From Betaproteobacteria bacterium (lineage in GTDB: Bacteria > Pseudomonadota > Gammaproteobacteria > Burkholderiales > Burkholderiaceae_D): a stretch of 45,078 nucleotides of DNA. Under the pieces are notes generated by a model that saw only the letters and a program-made list of their open reading frames with translations, was not told where the DNA came from and did not search any database. This document shows, piece by piece, positions 10,808-19,855 of the stretch. Position 1 is the first letter of the stretch, and every line of letters begins with the position of its first letter. Position numbers and translations under genes: made by a program. The stretch covers positions 1 to 45,078 of the forward strand of contig VGHX01000017.1 of assembly GCA_016868055.1 (NCBI GenBank), given 5' to 3'.

Positions 10808-11947
10808 ATGCCAGGCTTGCTACCCCACGTTGACCCAGACGGTCTGCTCGAATTTTCGGTGGTGTACACCGATCGGTCACTGAACCACATGTCCAAATCT
10901 TTCATGGGGGTGATCAATGACATCTCCAGCATTCTGAAAGAGGTTTATCACGCCAAATCTGCGGTGGTGGTCCCGGGCAGTGGTACCTATGGCATGGAGG
11001 CGGTAGCTCGCCAATTTGCGACGGGTCGCAAATGCCTGGTTATTCGAAACGGTTGGTTCAGCTATCGCTGGACACAAATCTTTGAGATGGGCCACATCTC
11101 TGATCAACTGCATGTCATTACTTCATCGCCAGAAGTTGAAGGCTTTCAGCAGCAGTACGCACCACCCGCTATCGATGAAGTGGTTGCATGGATCAAAGAG
11201 CACAAGCCCGCGGTTGTGTTTGCGCCGCACGTTGAGACCTCTGCAGGCCTGATTCTGCCGCCGGAGTATCTGCGCGCAGTGGGAGAGGCCGTGCAAGCGG
11301 TCGATGGATTGTTCGTACTTGACTGCATTGCCTCAGGTGCGATGTGGGTCGATATGGTAGCGTCCAAGGTTGATGTCGTGATTAGCGCGCCGCAAAAGGG
11401 TTGGAGCAGCTCACCGTGTTGCGCGCTGATCGCTATGTCGGAGCGTGCACGCGAGCGTATTGAATCCACTACCAGCACGAGTTACTCCTGCGATCTTAAG
11501 AAATGGTTACAAGTGGTTGAGACCTATGAAAAAGGTTCGCATGTCTATCACACCACCATGCCGACAGACTCACTGCGCGTATTACGCGATGTGATGCGCG
11601 AGACGCAATCGCATGGATTTGACCACCTGAAAGCGCAGCAGGTTGAACTTGGTCTTCAGGTACGCAAGATGCTGGAAGCACGGGGTTTTTCGAGTGTGGC
11701 AGCACCGGGCTATCAAGCACCTTGCGTGGTGGTGAGCTATACCGAAGATCCGGATATTCAAAACGGCAAAAAATTCATTGCGCTGGGCATGCAGACGGCT
11801 GCAGGTGTGCCGCTACAGGTGGGAGAGCGCCCCGACTTCCGTACGTTCCGAATTGGTTTGTTCGGCTTGGAGAAACTGACGCACGTTGAGCGCACCGTTG
11901 GCCATCTGGAAGCCGCTTTGGACAAGCTGCAGCTGGCGACTGTCTGA
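10808..11947 (+). CDS. Class V PLP-dependent aminotransferase
   Basis: A 379-residue aminotransferase of the serine-glyoxylate / alanine-glyoxylate / aspartate-type class V family. The PLP lysine is in SAPQKGWSSSPCCA. The N-terminal part has the small-residue VPGSGTYGMEAVAR turn that grips the cofactor phosphate, and LDCIASGAMWVDM provides the Asp that contacts the pyridine nitrogen. I prefer the ATG at 10808 (MPGLLPHVDPDG) because AGGA lies about 6 bases upstream; an open frame begins 42 bases earlier. Substrates cannot be assigned. Proximity to fhs might suggest serine/glycine/glyoxylate and one-carbon metabolism, but the genes are divergent. Confidence 0.85.
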   Translation: MPGLLPHVDPDGLLEFSVVYTDRSLNHMSKSFMGVINDISSILKEVYHAKSAVVVPGSGTYGMEAVARQFATGRKCLVIRNGWFSYRWTQIFEMGHISDQLHVITSSPEVEGFQQQYAPPAIDEVVAWIKEHKPAVVFAPHVETSAGLILPPEYLRAVGEAVQAVDGLFVLDCIASGAMWVDMVASKVDVVISAPQKGWSSSPCCALIAMSERARERIESTTSTSYSCDLKKWLQVVETYEKGSHVYHTTMPTDSLRVLRDVMRETQSHGFDHLKAQQVELGLQVRKMLEARGFSSVAAPGYQAPCVVVSYTEDPDIQNGKKFIALGMQTAAGVPLQVGERPDFRTFRIGLFGLEKLTHVERTVGHLEAALDKLQLATV

Positions 11948-12021
11948 TTTAAGCGTCGATTAATTCAAGCGTCGATTTATTTGAGCTTCTTTATCGGGGC
12001 AGGTGCCATTGCCCCGTCACC

Positions 12022-12729
12022 TCAAACGCTCACCTTGAATGGTGAAAAATTAGTGTCTACGTCGTAGTAGTCCTCGGCTTCTTTTTGCTTCAGCCACGCC
12101 ACGACGCGATAAGTGACTGGCGTCATCACAACTTCCCAGCCGGTTTTCAGAAAGTACTGCGCGATAGCGACCGCGATCACTTGCTCGGTAGGCCAGATGC
12201 CGTAAAAGGCAGTCATGTAGAAAATGCCCGAGTCGATCAGTTCTCCTGCAGCGGTCGAGCCGATGGTTCGCATCCAGAGATGGCGACCAGCGGTCATGAT
12301 TTTCATCTTGGCCATGACATAGGCATTCACCAAGCTACCCGCCCAGAACGCGATGATCGACGCCAGCACGATGCGCCACGTATTTCCAAAGACCGTCTCC
12401 AAGCCTTTCTGGTAGCCGTCCATGTAATCACCGGGCGCAGGGGGCAGCTGTATCACCACCAACGACATGACTGCAGCAAACAGCAGCGCGGTGAACCCGG
12501 CCCATACGGCGCGCCTGTCATGCGCGTAGCCATAGACCTCGGTCAGAATGTCGCCGAATAAATAAGAAATCGGGAAAAACAATATACCTGCGCCAAAAGT
12601 GACTTCGCCGAGCACGGGCAGTGTCAGTACTGCCGCCTTGCCGGCGCCGATCAGATTGGAGCAGAGTAGAGCAACAACAAACGCCGCTAGCAGCAGGTCA
12701 TAGTAACGGTAGCGACGAGGCCCGTTCAT
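12022..12729 (-). CDS. Queuosine precursor transporter (YhhQ/DUF165 family)
   Basis: A six-helix membrane protein of about 235 residues. Family hallmarks are the RYYDLLLAAFVVALLCSNLIG opening helix, the ISYLFGDILTEVYGY segment after the second helix, and AFWAGSLVNAYVMAKMK. Members import the 7-deazaguanine precursors preQ0/preQ1 used to make queuosine in tRNA. The ATG at 12729 follows the stop of the upstream gene by one base; a GTG at 12762 is also in frame but would overlap that gene. The two genes look translationally coupled although they seem unrelated in function. Confidence 0.85.
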   Translation of the reverse strand: MNGPRRYRYYDLLLAAFVVALLCSNLIGAGKAAVLTLPVLGEVTFGAGILFFPISYLFGDILTEVYGYAHDRRAVWAGFTALLFAAVMSLVVIQLPPAPGDYMDGYQKGLETVFGNTWRIVLASIIAFWAGSLVNAYVMAKMKIMTAGRHLWMRTIGSTAAGELIDSGIFYMTAFYGIWPTEQVIAVAIAQYFLKTGWEVVMTPVTYRVVAWLKQKEAEDYYDVDTNFSPFKVSV

Positions 12730-12730
12730 G

Positions 12731-13213
12731 TCAGCGTTTGAAGGTGCAGCGACCTTTTTCACTGAACAAGCGAGGACGATAGTAAGAGTATTTCTTTTTA
12801 TCTGCCATGTTCAGTTCTTCTTGCGTGAGGTACCGGCCAGAGTTGGTGACGTATTCATTCGCCATCAAAAAATTGCCGCTTTCAAATTCGATCTTGTAGA
12901 AATACTGCTCGATAAATCGTGAGTCGATTCGGGTTTGATCCTCATGCGCGATTAAAACATTGTCTTCCCATTTGTCCACAACAACCGCCACGCGCGGATT
13001 GCGCTCATCAATCTTGCGGTAGATCTCTTTCGATTTTTCATCGGCGACAAACGCAAACGTGCAGACCGAGGGATCTTCTTTGCAGATCCATTTATTGCCG
13101 CGCATAGCGGTGGTGGTACATTGGTAAGTAGCAGCCTGTGCGGGCAAGCAGCACGTGAACGCCACGAGCGCGCAGCACAGGGTGGTTAGCCAAGACGGGA
13201 CAATCTGCATCAC
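12731..13213 (-). CDS. Exported protein of unknown function
   Basis: 160 residues beginning with a Sec signal peptide (LTTLCCALVAFTCCLPAQAA, cleavage near residue 27). The mature part has four cysteines in a pattern C-x15-C-x6-C, then one near the C-terminal end (GRCTFKR). It is charged, with a YKIEFESGNFLMANEYV segment and a TQEELNMADKKKYSYYRPR tail. I recognise no family. It precedes the queuosine-precursor transporter with one base between genes, and follows the bactofilin gene by 20 bases in the same direction, so the three may form an operon. Confidence 0.6.
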   Translation of the reverse strand: MMQIVPSWLTTLCCALVAFTCCLPAQAATYQCTTTAMRGNKWICKEDPSVCTFAFVADEKSKEIYRKIDERNPRVAVVVDKWEDNVLIAHEDQTRIDSRFIEQYFYKIEFESGNFLMANEYVTNSGRYLTQEELNMADKKKYSYYRPRLFSEKGRCTFKR

Positions 13214-13233
13214 AGATGGATAAGGCTCTTGGT

Positions 13234-13638
13234 TTATACGGTGACCTCGGGGCCTTGGTCTTGGTTGGCAGCCGGCTCCGCGGTCGCATTTTCGCTGCCG
13301 ATCAGTTGCCCATGCAAAGACGCACCCGGCTCGACGTTGATGGATTTGTGCGCGATGTTGCCTCGCACCTCCGAGCCCTCAAGCAGCTCGATGCTCTCGC
13401 TCGCGCTGATATTGCCAAACACCTTGCCAGCCACACTGACGTTCTGGGCGCGAATGTCGCCGTGTACTTCGCCCTTGGGGCCGATCACGATCCAGCGCGC
13501 GTTGCCGTCAGGCTGGTCGAGATTGCCTTCAATCTTGCCGTCGATCCGCACGCTTTCCTCAATGCGTACCGTGCCTTCGATACGCGTCGCGACGCCGAAC
13601 ACCGAGCCCATGCCTTTGAGGTGGGAGCCGGATTTCAT
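13234..13638 (-). CDS. Bactofilin (polymer-forming cytoskeletal protein)
   Basis: 134 residues with the bactofilin core of short repeating beta strands: GVATRIEGTVRIEES, VRIDGKIEGNL, GEVHGDIRAQNVSVAGKV and IELLEGSEVRGNI. Alternating hydrophobic and glycine residues build the right-handed beta helix that polymerises without nucleotide. Flanks are short and polar, with an acidic/Gln-rich C-terminus. Bactofilins act in cell shape, polar organisation or local wall synthesis; which role applies here is unknown. It is followed by the small exported protein and the YhhQ-type gene on the same strand. Confidence 0.88.
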   Translation of the reverse strand: MKSGSHLKGMGSVFGVATRIEGTVRIEESVRIDGKIEGNLDQPDGNARWIVIGPKGEVHGDIRAQNVSVAGKVFGNISASESIELLEGSEVRGNIAHKSINVEPGASLHGQLIGSENATAEPAANQDQGPEVTV

Positions 13639-13755
13639 TTATGACAATAGAAAAAGAGATGCATGCCCGCAGACTAACAGCGCACTGAACCGATGGCAAC
13701 CTGATAGCGACGGCCTTGGGGTTATTCGACGCCGTCGCTTGTTGAATATTTCTGA

Positions 13756-14214
13756 TTATTCGCAGGCGCTTCGACCACCCCACTCGCCCCGCGTGATCTC
13801 GCCGTCTAGCTTGATCGGTCTAAACCAACCAGTTTCACGGGAACCAGCGAATTTGCCCGTGCCACCTTTACGCGCGTAGCGGCCTTCTTTTTGACCACGT
13901 GACTGGGTAAAGGTGTAGGTCAGCACATCGCCATCAATATCTTCAACTGCGCAAAGGCCTTCTGCTTCCAAGGTCTGGTCGGCGAATACCAAGGCGCCAC
14001 CGGTGCACTGCCCGGTGAGGTTGTTGTACTTCGAGCCATCGGCGGCGTGCATTTGCGTGGTGGAGCGAAAATGAACAAAGGTGGTTTTCTTGCCCATGTC
14101 GACGCTTGCCTCGCCAAGGTCGACACTGGTGTACTCGCCACACTGATCGCTCTTGGCGATGGCATGAGAGCACAGTAGCAGCACAATCAGGGACGCTAAT
14201 AAACGGAATTTCAT
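13756..14214 (-). CDS. Exported protein of unknown function
   Basis: 152 residues with a clean signal peptide (FRLLASLIVLLLCSHAIA, cleavage before KSDQCGE). The mature protein is polar and beta-rich with cysteines near the start (DQCGEY), middle (GQCTGG and GLCAVE) and at the penultimate position. The segment GGTGKFAGSRETGWF resembles the small barrel proteins of the allene-oxide-cyclase/lipocalin-like type (G-T-G-K-F-A-G), which is only a weak hint. No partner gene is obvious; downstream is the bactofilin, upstream a 130-base gap with a duplication. Confidence 0.6.
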   Translation of the reverse strand: MKFRLLASLIVLLLCSHAIAKSDQCGEYTSVDLGEASVDMGKKTTFVHFRSTTQMHAADGSKYNNLTGQCTGGALVFADQTLEAEGLCAVEDIDGDVLTYTFTQSRGQKEGRYARKGGTGKFAGSRETGWFRPIKLDGEITRGEWGGRSACE

Positions 14215-14268
14215 GGTGGGGCCTCTCTCTTATGGACTTTATGGTTATGTTTGTCTTTGCAGACAAGG

Positions 14269-14322
14269 TCCAGTGTGCCAGTTTCCGTCCACGCTCCAGT
14301 GTGCCAGTTTCCGTCCACGCTC
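14269..14322. repeat. Perfect 26-bp tandem duplication, intergenic
   Basis: Period 26: the block from 14269 (tccagtgtgccagtttccg...) repeats exactly from 14295 and the identity extends two bases past the second copy. It lies between the exported-protein gene and the YaiO-like gene, upstream of the former. Confidence 0.95.
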
Positions 14323-14344
14323 GTCGGATCGATCAAATAAATCC

Positions 14345-15266
14345 TCAGAATGGCAACACCAGTTCTCCCATGACATAGCGGTACCAGTAATCCGGGTCAT
14401 TCGTCGCCGCTGCACCGGAGGCACGTGAGTAGCCTGCTCGTAGTCGTAGCGCGTAGCGCTCGGCTTGCGTTTCGCTCGAGAACTCAAGCAGTTGGGTTGG
14501 TGTAAAGGGCTCGGCAGCGATCTGTTGCGTACCAAGGCCTGCGGTCAAGCCGTGGCGCCAGTCGCCCATCCGTTGGCGCCATCCGACTGCGAGCATGCCC
14601 TCCTGGTACCGCTCGGGATTGAAGTAGGCGCGACCCACATCAAGCTTGCTGTTGTCGAACCAACGGTAGCGCAACTGCAGCGTCAGCCCGAGATCAAGCG
14701 AGGGTTGCCAGATCACGCGAGCGCGCAGATACCGGCGCTGATTATCGTCCGAGAACGCTTGCTGACCCGCTAAGCCAACCAGTGTGAGATGGTCGTTGAC
14801 TGGGACATCTACCGAGGCACCGACAAAATTAAAATACACGCCGCGGTCGAGCGCGGCACGGGTCTCAACCACGTCACGGTTAGCAAACATTTCCAATGCC
14901 GGCCGCGAATGTATGTCGGTAACTTGCATCGACTGTTAGTAAGTCATGATTCGCTTGCTGCAGCCAGCCTAGCTCGGCATTCCAGCCATCGATCGTTTTG
15001 CGGTCAATGTCGCGCGCGACCAGTCGCAATTGCTGCCCACTACGCCGCCAGTCGTACTGGCTGAACTGATGATCGATATACCGTAGCCCGGTGCGATGAT
15101 CCAAATGCTGATAATTATTCATCGCTTCTGCGCTGATGCGACGGCTACTGAAGCGCTCGCTATCAACCGATTGAAAATAGCCACCACCTGCAGCCCATGG
15201 CTCTGCCATGACTTTGCTGCCGATTAGCGCGCTTAAAAAGAAGAGCGATAACCCGGAAAATCTCAT
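14345..15266 (-). pseudogene. YaiO-like outer-membrane beta-barrel protein, frameshifted
   Basis: Two open frames belong to one gene. The first (start ATG 15266, MRFSGLSLFFLSALIGS, signal peptide cleaved after VMA) covers about 125 residues and stops after FAAGIGNVC. The second runs to 14345 and ends LVLPF, a terminal Phe typical of outer-membrane barrels. Between about 14882 and 14900 one extra T in gttt, or two lost bases nearby, would join them as NVANRDVVETRAALDRG. The combined ~305 residues alternate aromatic and polar residues like YaiO-type barrels. The start overlaps the stop of the glycosyltransferase gene as ATGA, so the two are one operon, like yaiP-yaiO of E. coli. I infer a role in exporting the polymer made by that enzyme. 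A sequencing error is as likely as a real mutation. Confidence 0.6.
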
Positions 15267-16667
15267 TTGGTTCCCCACGACTTGCGCAGATTTAATACCT
15301 CGGCGACGTAGCCAGCCAAAGACACGGGCTGCATGATCAGACTATAAAACAGCGAGTAGATGAAAAATCCGGAAGGATTGAAGCGCACCTGCAAACCGAG
15401 CTGTTCGAACATACGACAACCGATGCGATACATAAAGTAGTTCATTCCCATCGCCATGGGAATCAGCGCTAACGTGATCGGTCCAACGATCCAGAAGTAA
15501 CCAAACAATGCCAGCACGACGCCGGGAATGAAGACCAGCGTGAATATTAGATCCAGAAAAGGAAACAGCAGATTCCAGTAAACGAAGGCACTGGGTAAAG
15601 AGCGAATCAGCAGAATGTCCGGGTGCTGCTTGAATGCTTCGATCATGCCGCGCGACCAGCGTTTGCGCTGCCGTGCAAACTGCAGCAAGGTGGTGGGAGC
15701 GTTGGTGAACAGTAGCGCGTCCTCGCAGTAGCCGATACGGTGACCCGCTTTCAAAATACTCCAGGACAGCACAATATCTTCACCGATACAGTCCGGCCAG
15801 CCGCCAATCTCGCGCAGTGTTGCGGTGTCATACAGTGAGAATGCGCCTTGCGCCACCATGGTTCCCTGGTACAAGGACTGCACACGTTTTATGGCAGCGA
15901 TTCCTTGAAAATAATCCCACTCTTGCGCACGCGTCATCCAGGTCTCGCGGGAGTTTCGAACCATAACACCGCCTGCCACCGCACGTGTGCTGGGAGGATC
16001 TTGCACGTAGCGCTCTACGATACTTTGCAAGGCATCACGAAACAGCCAAGAATCAGCGTCAACGGTGATGGTGATTGTGTGCGAGACCTGGGTCAGCGCC
16101 TCGTTGAGCGCGCGCCTTGCCGACATTGCGAGGTAAATCCAGCAGCCGTAACCAAGCATGGTGCGGCAACTGCTGTTTGACGAGCTCAGCTGTGTTGTCG
16201 CGAGAGCCGTCATTCACCACAATCACTTCCAGCGCGCCAGGGTAGTGTTGAAGCGCGATGCTCTCAATCGTACTAACAATATTGTCTTGCTCGTTATAGG
16301 CAGCCACCAGAATGCTGATGCCGGGATAACGAACTAATGGGCTACGGGCTGGCCGATTGTCCATTAACAGGCTGATCATCATGAACGCATTCATGAATCC
16401 CGGAATAAGCGCGATACCGGCAACGATGGCCCACGCTAGTGTTGGACCGGCTAGATCAGCTAGCGCGTCTGCCCACGGCTGCGCAAGCCACACGCACAGC
16501 ACGAGCCAGGCAGTGCCGCTTGCCATCGCGATCATGAACTTGACGCGTACCGGGAGGTAATTGCGTTTATGCGAAGAATAGCGATTGACCGGCCGCGAGG
16601 GGAGCGGGATGACAGACGCTTCTGACGGCGTTGACTGGCGCGGGGGAGTCTCTTGCTGCTGCCGCAT
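15263..16667 (-). pseudogene. Processive family 2 glycosyltransferase, frameshifted
   Basis: One gene split over two frames. The N-terminal part (ATG 16667) has two membrane helices, then ISILVAAYNEQDNI and VIVVNDGSRDNT, the nucleotide-sugar binding start of a GT2 domain. The C-terminal part carries TVDADSW (DxD), GEDIVLS, and QRKRWSRGMIEA (the QxxRW motif of processive synthases), then about four membrane helices. Together they resemble PgaC/HmsR or YaiP type exopolysaccharide synthases of ~465 residues. The break is at 16110-16120: the coding strand reads aaggcgcgcgctcaac, and adding one gc unit gives K-A-R-A-L-N, which restores the frame. It sits just before the YaiO-like gene. Product sugar unknown. 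Either a slipped (GC)n run or a sequencing fault explains it. Confidence 0.75.
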
Positions 16668-16851
16668 AACTTGCACTCAAAAAATGCTAATGATGCGGTA
16701 TTCCAGCTCGATTTATGACCAGAAGAAAATATTTCACGACTAACAGTTAGGTATGCGGTCCAGGCCATTATCAGAGCGGCAACGGTCTTCGGCACGAATT
16801 GCTTTTGTGAGGCGGGATGCGTAGTCTGGCGCGTTGTCTTCCGGGGTGACC

Positions 16852-17958
16852 ATGATGCGCGAGCCGCCCACGATCGCTATTTTTTGTCAGGTGCTTGATA
16901 ACCACGGAGACGTGGGGGTCTGCTGGCGTCTGGCGCGTCGGCTTGCCCGCGACGGGAAGCAGGTGACGCTGTGGGCAGACGACCTGAACCGTTTGCAGCG
17001 GCTGCGTCCGGCGATCGATCCGAGCGCGGCCCAGCAACCGTTGGACGGCTTTACGCTGTGCCCGTGGTCTGACGCCGCCCCACTCGGCGTGGTGGCCGAT
17101 TTGGTGGTCAGCGCATTTGGCTGCCGCTTGCCGGAGGGCTACCTCGTGCGCATGGCTGCTATGACGCCAGCGCCGGCGTGGGTGAATCTCGAGTACTTGT
17201 CAGCGGAGCCGTGGGTGGAGGCTAGCCATTTGCTGCCATCGCCCAATCCGCGCGTGCCGCTGCTCGAGTACTTTTTCTTTCCGGGGTTCACGCAGCGTAC
17301 CGGTGGTTTGCTGCGTGAGCCTGATTTAGTGGTGCAGCGCGCCGCATTCGATGTCAATGCAAAAAAACGATTTTTGTCGCGCATCGGCGTGCAGCCAGTG
17401 GCGGGCAGCAAGCTGTTGTCGCTGTTCTGTTATCCGTCGGCACCGATCGAATCACTTTTTCAACTGATGCAGAGCGGTCCACCGGTGATGTGTTTGGTGC
17501 CTGAAGGAGTTACGCCACTCGCGCCGGCCGCAGGAGAGACCTGGACCCGAGGTAAGCTGACAGTGCAAGGTATACCTTTTCTTGAGCCGGATGAGTATGA
17601 CCATCTCCTCTGGAGCTGCGATTTGAATTTTGTGCGCGGCGAGGACAGTGCTGTACGTGCGCAGTGGGCTGCGCAGCCGATGCTGTGGCAGCTTTATCCT
17701 CAAGCTGAGTCGGCGCATCAGGTGAAGCTGCAGGCATTCTCGGCACTGTATTGCGGCGCACTTGGTCCCAATGATGCTGCGATCTGGAACAGCTTTTCAA
17801 GTTGGTGGAATGGACGTCAACAGACAACGCCAGATTGGCATGGACTGCTAGATGCCTTGCCAGTATTGAAAGTGCATGCGTATACGTGGCAGCAGCGGCT
17901 TGCTTCGATTCCCGAACTGGCGGGAAGCCTGATCGAATTCGCGAGGCAAATCAGGTAA
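16852..17958 (+). CDS. earP: EF-P arginine rhamnosyltransferase
   Basis: EarP transfers rhamnose from dTDP-beta-L-rhamnose to Arg32 of elongation factor P in the cytoplasm, which activates EF-P for relieving ribosome stalling at polyproline. The 368-residue protein shows the diagnostic N-terminal segment IFCQVLDNHGDVGVCWRLAR, with Asp16 and Asp20 in positions known to be essential in the family, and a C-terminal NFVRGEDS segment carrying the conserved Glu. The ATG at 16852 has GGGG about 6 bases upstream. The substrate gene efp follows 84 bases later in the same direction, and its protein has Arg at position 32, so the pair is self-consistent. The rhamnose synthesis genes are not in the window. 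Confidence 0.95.
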   Translation: MMREPPTIAIFCQVLDNHGDVGVCWRLARRLARDGKQVTLWADDLNRLQRLRPAIDPSAAQQPLDGFTLCPWSDAAPLGVVADLVVSAFGCRLPEGYLVRMAAMTPAPAWVNLEYLSAEPWVEASHLLPSPNPRVPLLEYFFFPGFTQRTGGLLREPDLVVQRAAFDVNAKKRFLSRIGVQPVAGSKLLSLFCYPSAPIESLFQLMQSGPPVMCLVPEGVTPLAPAAGETWTRGKLTVQGIPFLEPDEYDHLLWSCDLNFVRGEDSAVRAQWAAQPMLWQLYPQAESAHQVKLQAFSALYCGALGPNDAAIWNSFSSWWNGRQQTTPDWHGLLDALPVLKVHAYTWQQRLASIPELAGSLIEFARQIR

Positions 17959-18042
17959 GATTCGCGGTTTTCAACGTTCGCGCATCTCATGCATCAAGCA
18001 TCGCGCGGCACGTAATCATCTTCCAACTTATTTAACGCCATT

Positions 18043-18597
18043 ATGAAAACCGCTCAAGAACTCCGTGTCGGCAATGTGTTTATGCTAAACGGTCAGCCAC
18101 AAGTTGTCGTCAAATCCGAATTCTCCAAGTCGGGTCGTAACGCCTCGGTGGTTAAAATGAAAATGAAAAATCTGCTGACCGAGGCAGCTCAGGAGGCGGT
18201 ATATCGCTCCGATGAAAAATTTGACGTGGTCGTGCTGGATCGTAAGGAGGCGACTTACTCATATTTCGCGGATCCCTTGTATGTGTTCATGGATGGTGAG
18301 TACAACCAGTACGAGGTTGAGGCTGACAACATGGGTGAGGCCATCAGCTATCTCGAAGATGGCATGGGTTGCGAAGTTGTCTTTTACGATGGCAAGGCGA
18401 TTTCAGTCGAGCTGCCGACCACGGTTGTGCGCGAGGTGACGTACACCGAGCCCGCCGTCAAGGGCGATACCTCCGGCAAGGTGCTCAAGCCGGCCAAGAT
18501 CTCTACCGGTTTCGAGGTGGCGGTGCCGTTATTCGTCGACCAAGGCGACAAGATCGAGATCGATACACGCACGGGTGAGTACAAACGCCGCGTGTGA
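18043..18597 (+). CDS. efp: Elongation factor P, Arg32 type
   Basis: EF-P binds between the ribosomal P and E sites and helps form peptide bonds at consecutive prolines. At 184 residues it has the KOW-like domain I, two OB-fold domains, and the C-terminal signature region ([20 protein letters not shown]). The tip loop reads SKSGRNASV with Arg at residue 32 instead of the Lys34 used by the EpmA/EpmB route, which places it in the rhamnosylated class served by the adjacent EarP. The gap to earP is 84 bases and may hold a separate promoter. Confidence 0.97.
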   Translation: MKTAQELRVGNVFMLNGQPQVVVKSEFSKSGRNASVVKMKMKNLLTEAAQEAVYRSDEKFDVVVLDRKEATYSYFADPLYVFMDGEYNQYEVEADNMGEAISYLEDGMGCEVVFYDGKAISVELPTTVVREVTYTEPAVKGDTSGKVLKPAKISTGFEVAVPLFVDQGDKIEIDTRTGEYKRRV

Positions 18598-18708
18598 TCT
18601 AGCCCAAACATAGGGTACGTTCGCTGTAGCGCGGTGAGCCTCCAAGCGCAACGCAGCGTTTACTGAAGCAGCCACCGGCCTTGACGACCTGCCCGCTTTT
18701 TTTACGCG

Positions 18709-19146
18709 CTAGGTCATGATTTGCTTGGCGCGATATTTACACACGAAATCCAACCGCGTCTCGCCAGCAGAGCCCGGCGTCACCGCCTGAAACTGTAGCG
18801 CGGTGAGTGGCAACTCCGGCTCTTCATGCACCGGCACGCCGATCGGCTCGACATTCTCGTAATAGGTGTTGCCGGTGTACGCGATCATGCGCTTGCCACA
18901 ATCAAAATAATTCACATAAGTGGTCGACTGATACGCAGTTTCATCGGGACCATATTGCGGCACCGACCAAGATGTTCGGAGTAGCGCGCGCAAGTAATCG
19001 TCGGTACGCACAATGCTGCTCGCATCAACATACCAATTAATCACTTGGTCGCGGTTACCTGACTGTGAGATCAGTTGCCAGTCGGCTTCTTGCGCCGTAG
19101 CCGGCAGCGCGAGAAATAAAAAAACGCACGATGAGAATTGCCGCAT
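18709..19146 (-). CDS. Surface-adhesin E-like exported protein
   Basis: About 145 residues from the ATG at 19146 (MRQFSSCVFLFLALPATAQ), with a short signal peptide and cleavage after ATA or TAQ; a longer open frame to 19266 lacks support. GGA lies about 9 bases upstream of the ATG. The mature part follows the pattern of adhesin-E family domains: DWQLIS, then WYVDASSIVRTDD, then a polar stretch YQSTTYVNYFDCGKRMI with one conserved Cys, and a second Cys near the end (DFVCKYRAK) that could pair with it. Members are small envelope proteins of mostly unknown role. The gene stands alone, convergent with efp. Confidence 0.6.
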   Translation of the reverse strand: MRQFSSCVFLFLALPATAQEADWQLISQSGNRDQVINWYVDASSIVRTDDYLRALLRTSWSVPQYGPDETAYQSTTYVNYFDCGKRMIAYTGNTYYENVEPIGVPVHEEPELPLTALQFQAVTPGSAGETRLDFVCKYRAKQIMT

Positions 19147-19312
19147 AAGTTTTTCCAGTGACAAGAGCAAGCCGCTTGATACTACCGGAATCATTGTCAA
19201 CGCGTGAAGAAGGCGTGTGGCAGCGACTGACCGAAATGACAAGTATGTGGACAGTGCGGTTATCATGGCGGCAAAAGACCATGGGCTATGGCCCGCATGA
19301 CGAGGAGATGTA

Positions 19313-19855
19313 ATGCAGGACGCGGCCCTTGGCGACGCGTTGGACGCGCCGAATGAACCTCACTTGGGTGCTTGGGGTCTGCGCCTGCTGGCCTTGACCA
19401 AGGGCTTCGCCGTGGCAGGCGGTATCGGCTTCATCGCGCTGGTGCTGATGTCCTTGGTGTCGATCGTCGGCCGCAAGCTCGCCTCCGCGCCCATCACCGG
19501 TGATATTGAAATGATGCAGATGGCGGGCGCTGTTGCTGCGGCAGCGATGCTGCCGTTCTGCGAGATGGAACGTCATCATCTGCGGGTCGATTTTTTCACG
19601 ACGCGTTTGTCGCAACCCGCCAAGCACCGTTTAGATGCGATTAGTCACCTGTTGTTGGCTTTGGTGGCGCTGCTGCTCGCGTGGCGCACCAGTATCGGTG
19701 CTGCATCGCTGCGCGAGGCGGGAGAGGCGTCGATGATGTTGCTCTGGCCGGTATGGACCGTCGTCGCGGCGCTCGTACCAAGCTTCGTGCTGCTTGCGTT
19801 GGCCGGGTTCTATAACGCGGCGCTTTACGTGCGCGCTGCCGGGAGCGCCAAATGA
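19313..19855 (+). CDS. TRAP transporter small permease (DctQ type)
   Basis: 180 residues with four predicted membrane helices, the DctQ architecture of tripartite ATP-independent periplasmic transporters. GFIALVLMSLVSIVGRKLASAPITGDIEMMQ contains the family's R-x-(x)-x-G-D/E region after helix 1, and PFCEMERHHLRVDFF is the typical loop before helix 3. GAGGAG precedes the start. The stop overlaps the ATG of the large permease by four bases (ATGA), so the subunits are translated together. Substrate unknown. Confidence 0.88.
   Translation: MQDAALGDALDAPNEPHLGAWGLRLLALTKGFAVAGGIGFIALVLMSLVSIVGRKLASAPITGDIEMMQMAGAVAAAAMLPFCEMERHHLRVDFFTTRLSQPAKHRLDAISHLLLALVALLLAWRTSIGAASLREAGEASMMLLWPVWTVVAALVPSFVLLALAGFYNAALYVRAAGSAK

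Noticed and set aside
11948-12021. Bidirectional terminator between the aminotransferase and YhhQ-type genes
   Set aside because: ggggca/tgcccc can pair but no T run follows on either strand, so the evidence is too thin. The two aagcgtcgatt copies nearby are imperfect.
13229-13879. Plus-strand open frame of 216 codons
   Set aside because: It covers bactofilin and the neighbouring gap in antisense; Pro/Ser/Arg-rich composition typical of shadows. The bactofilin frame has clear family features.
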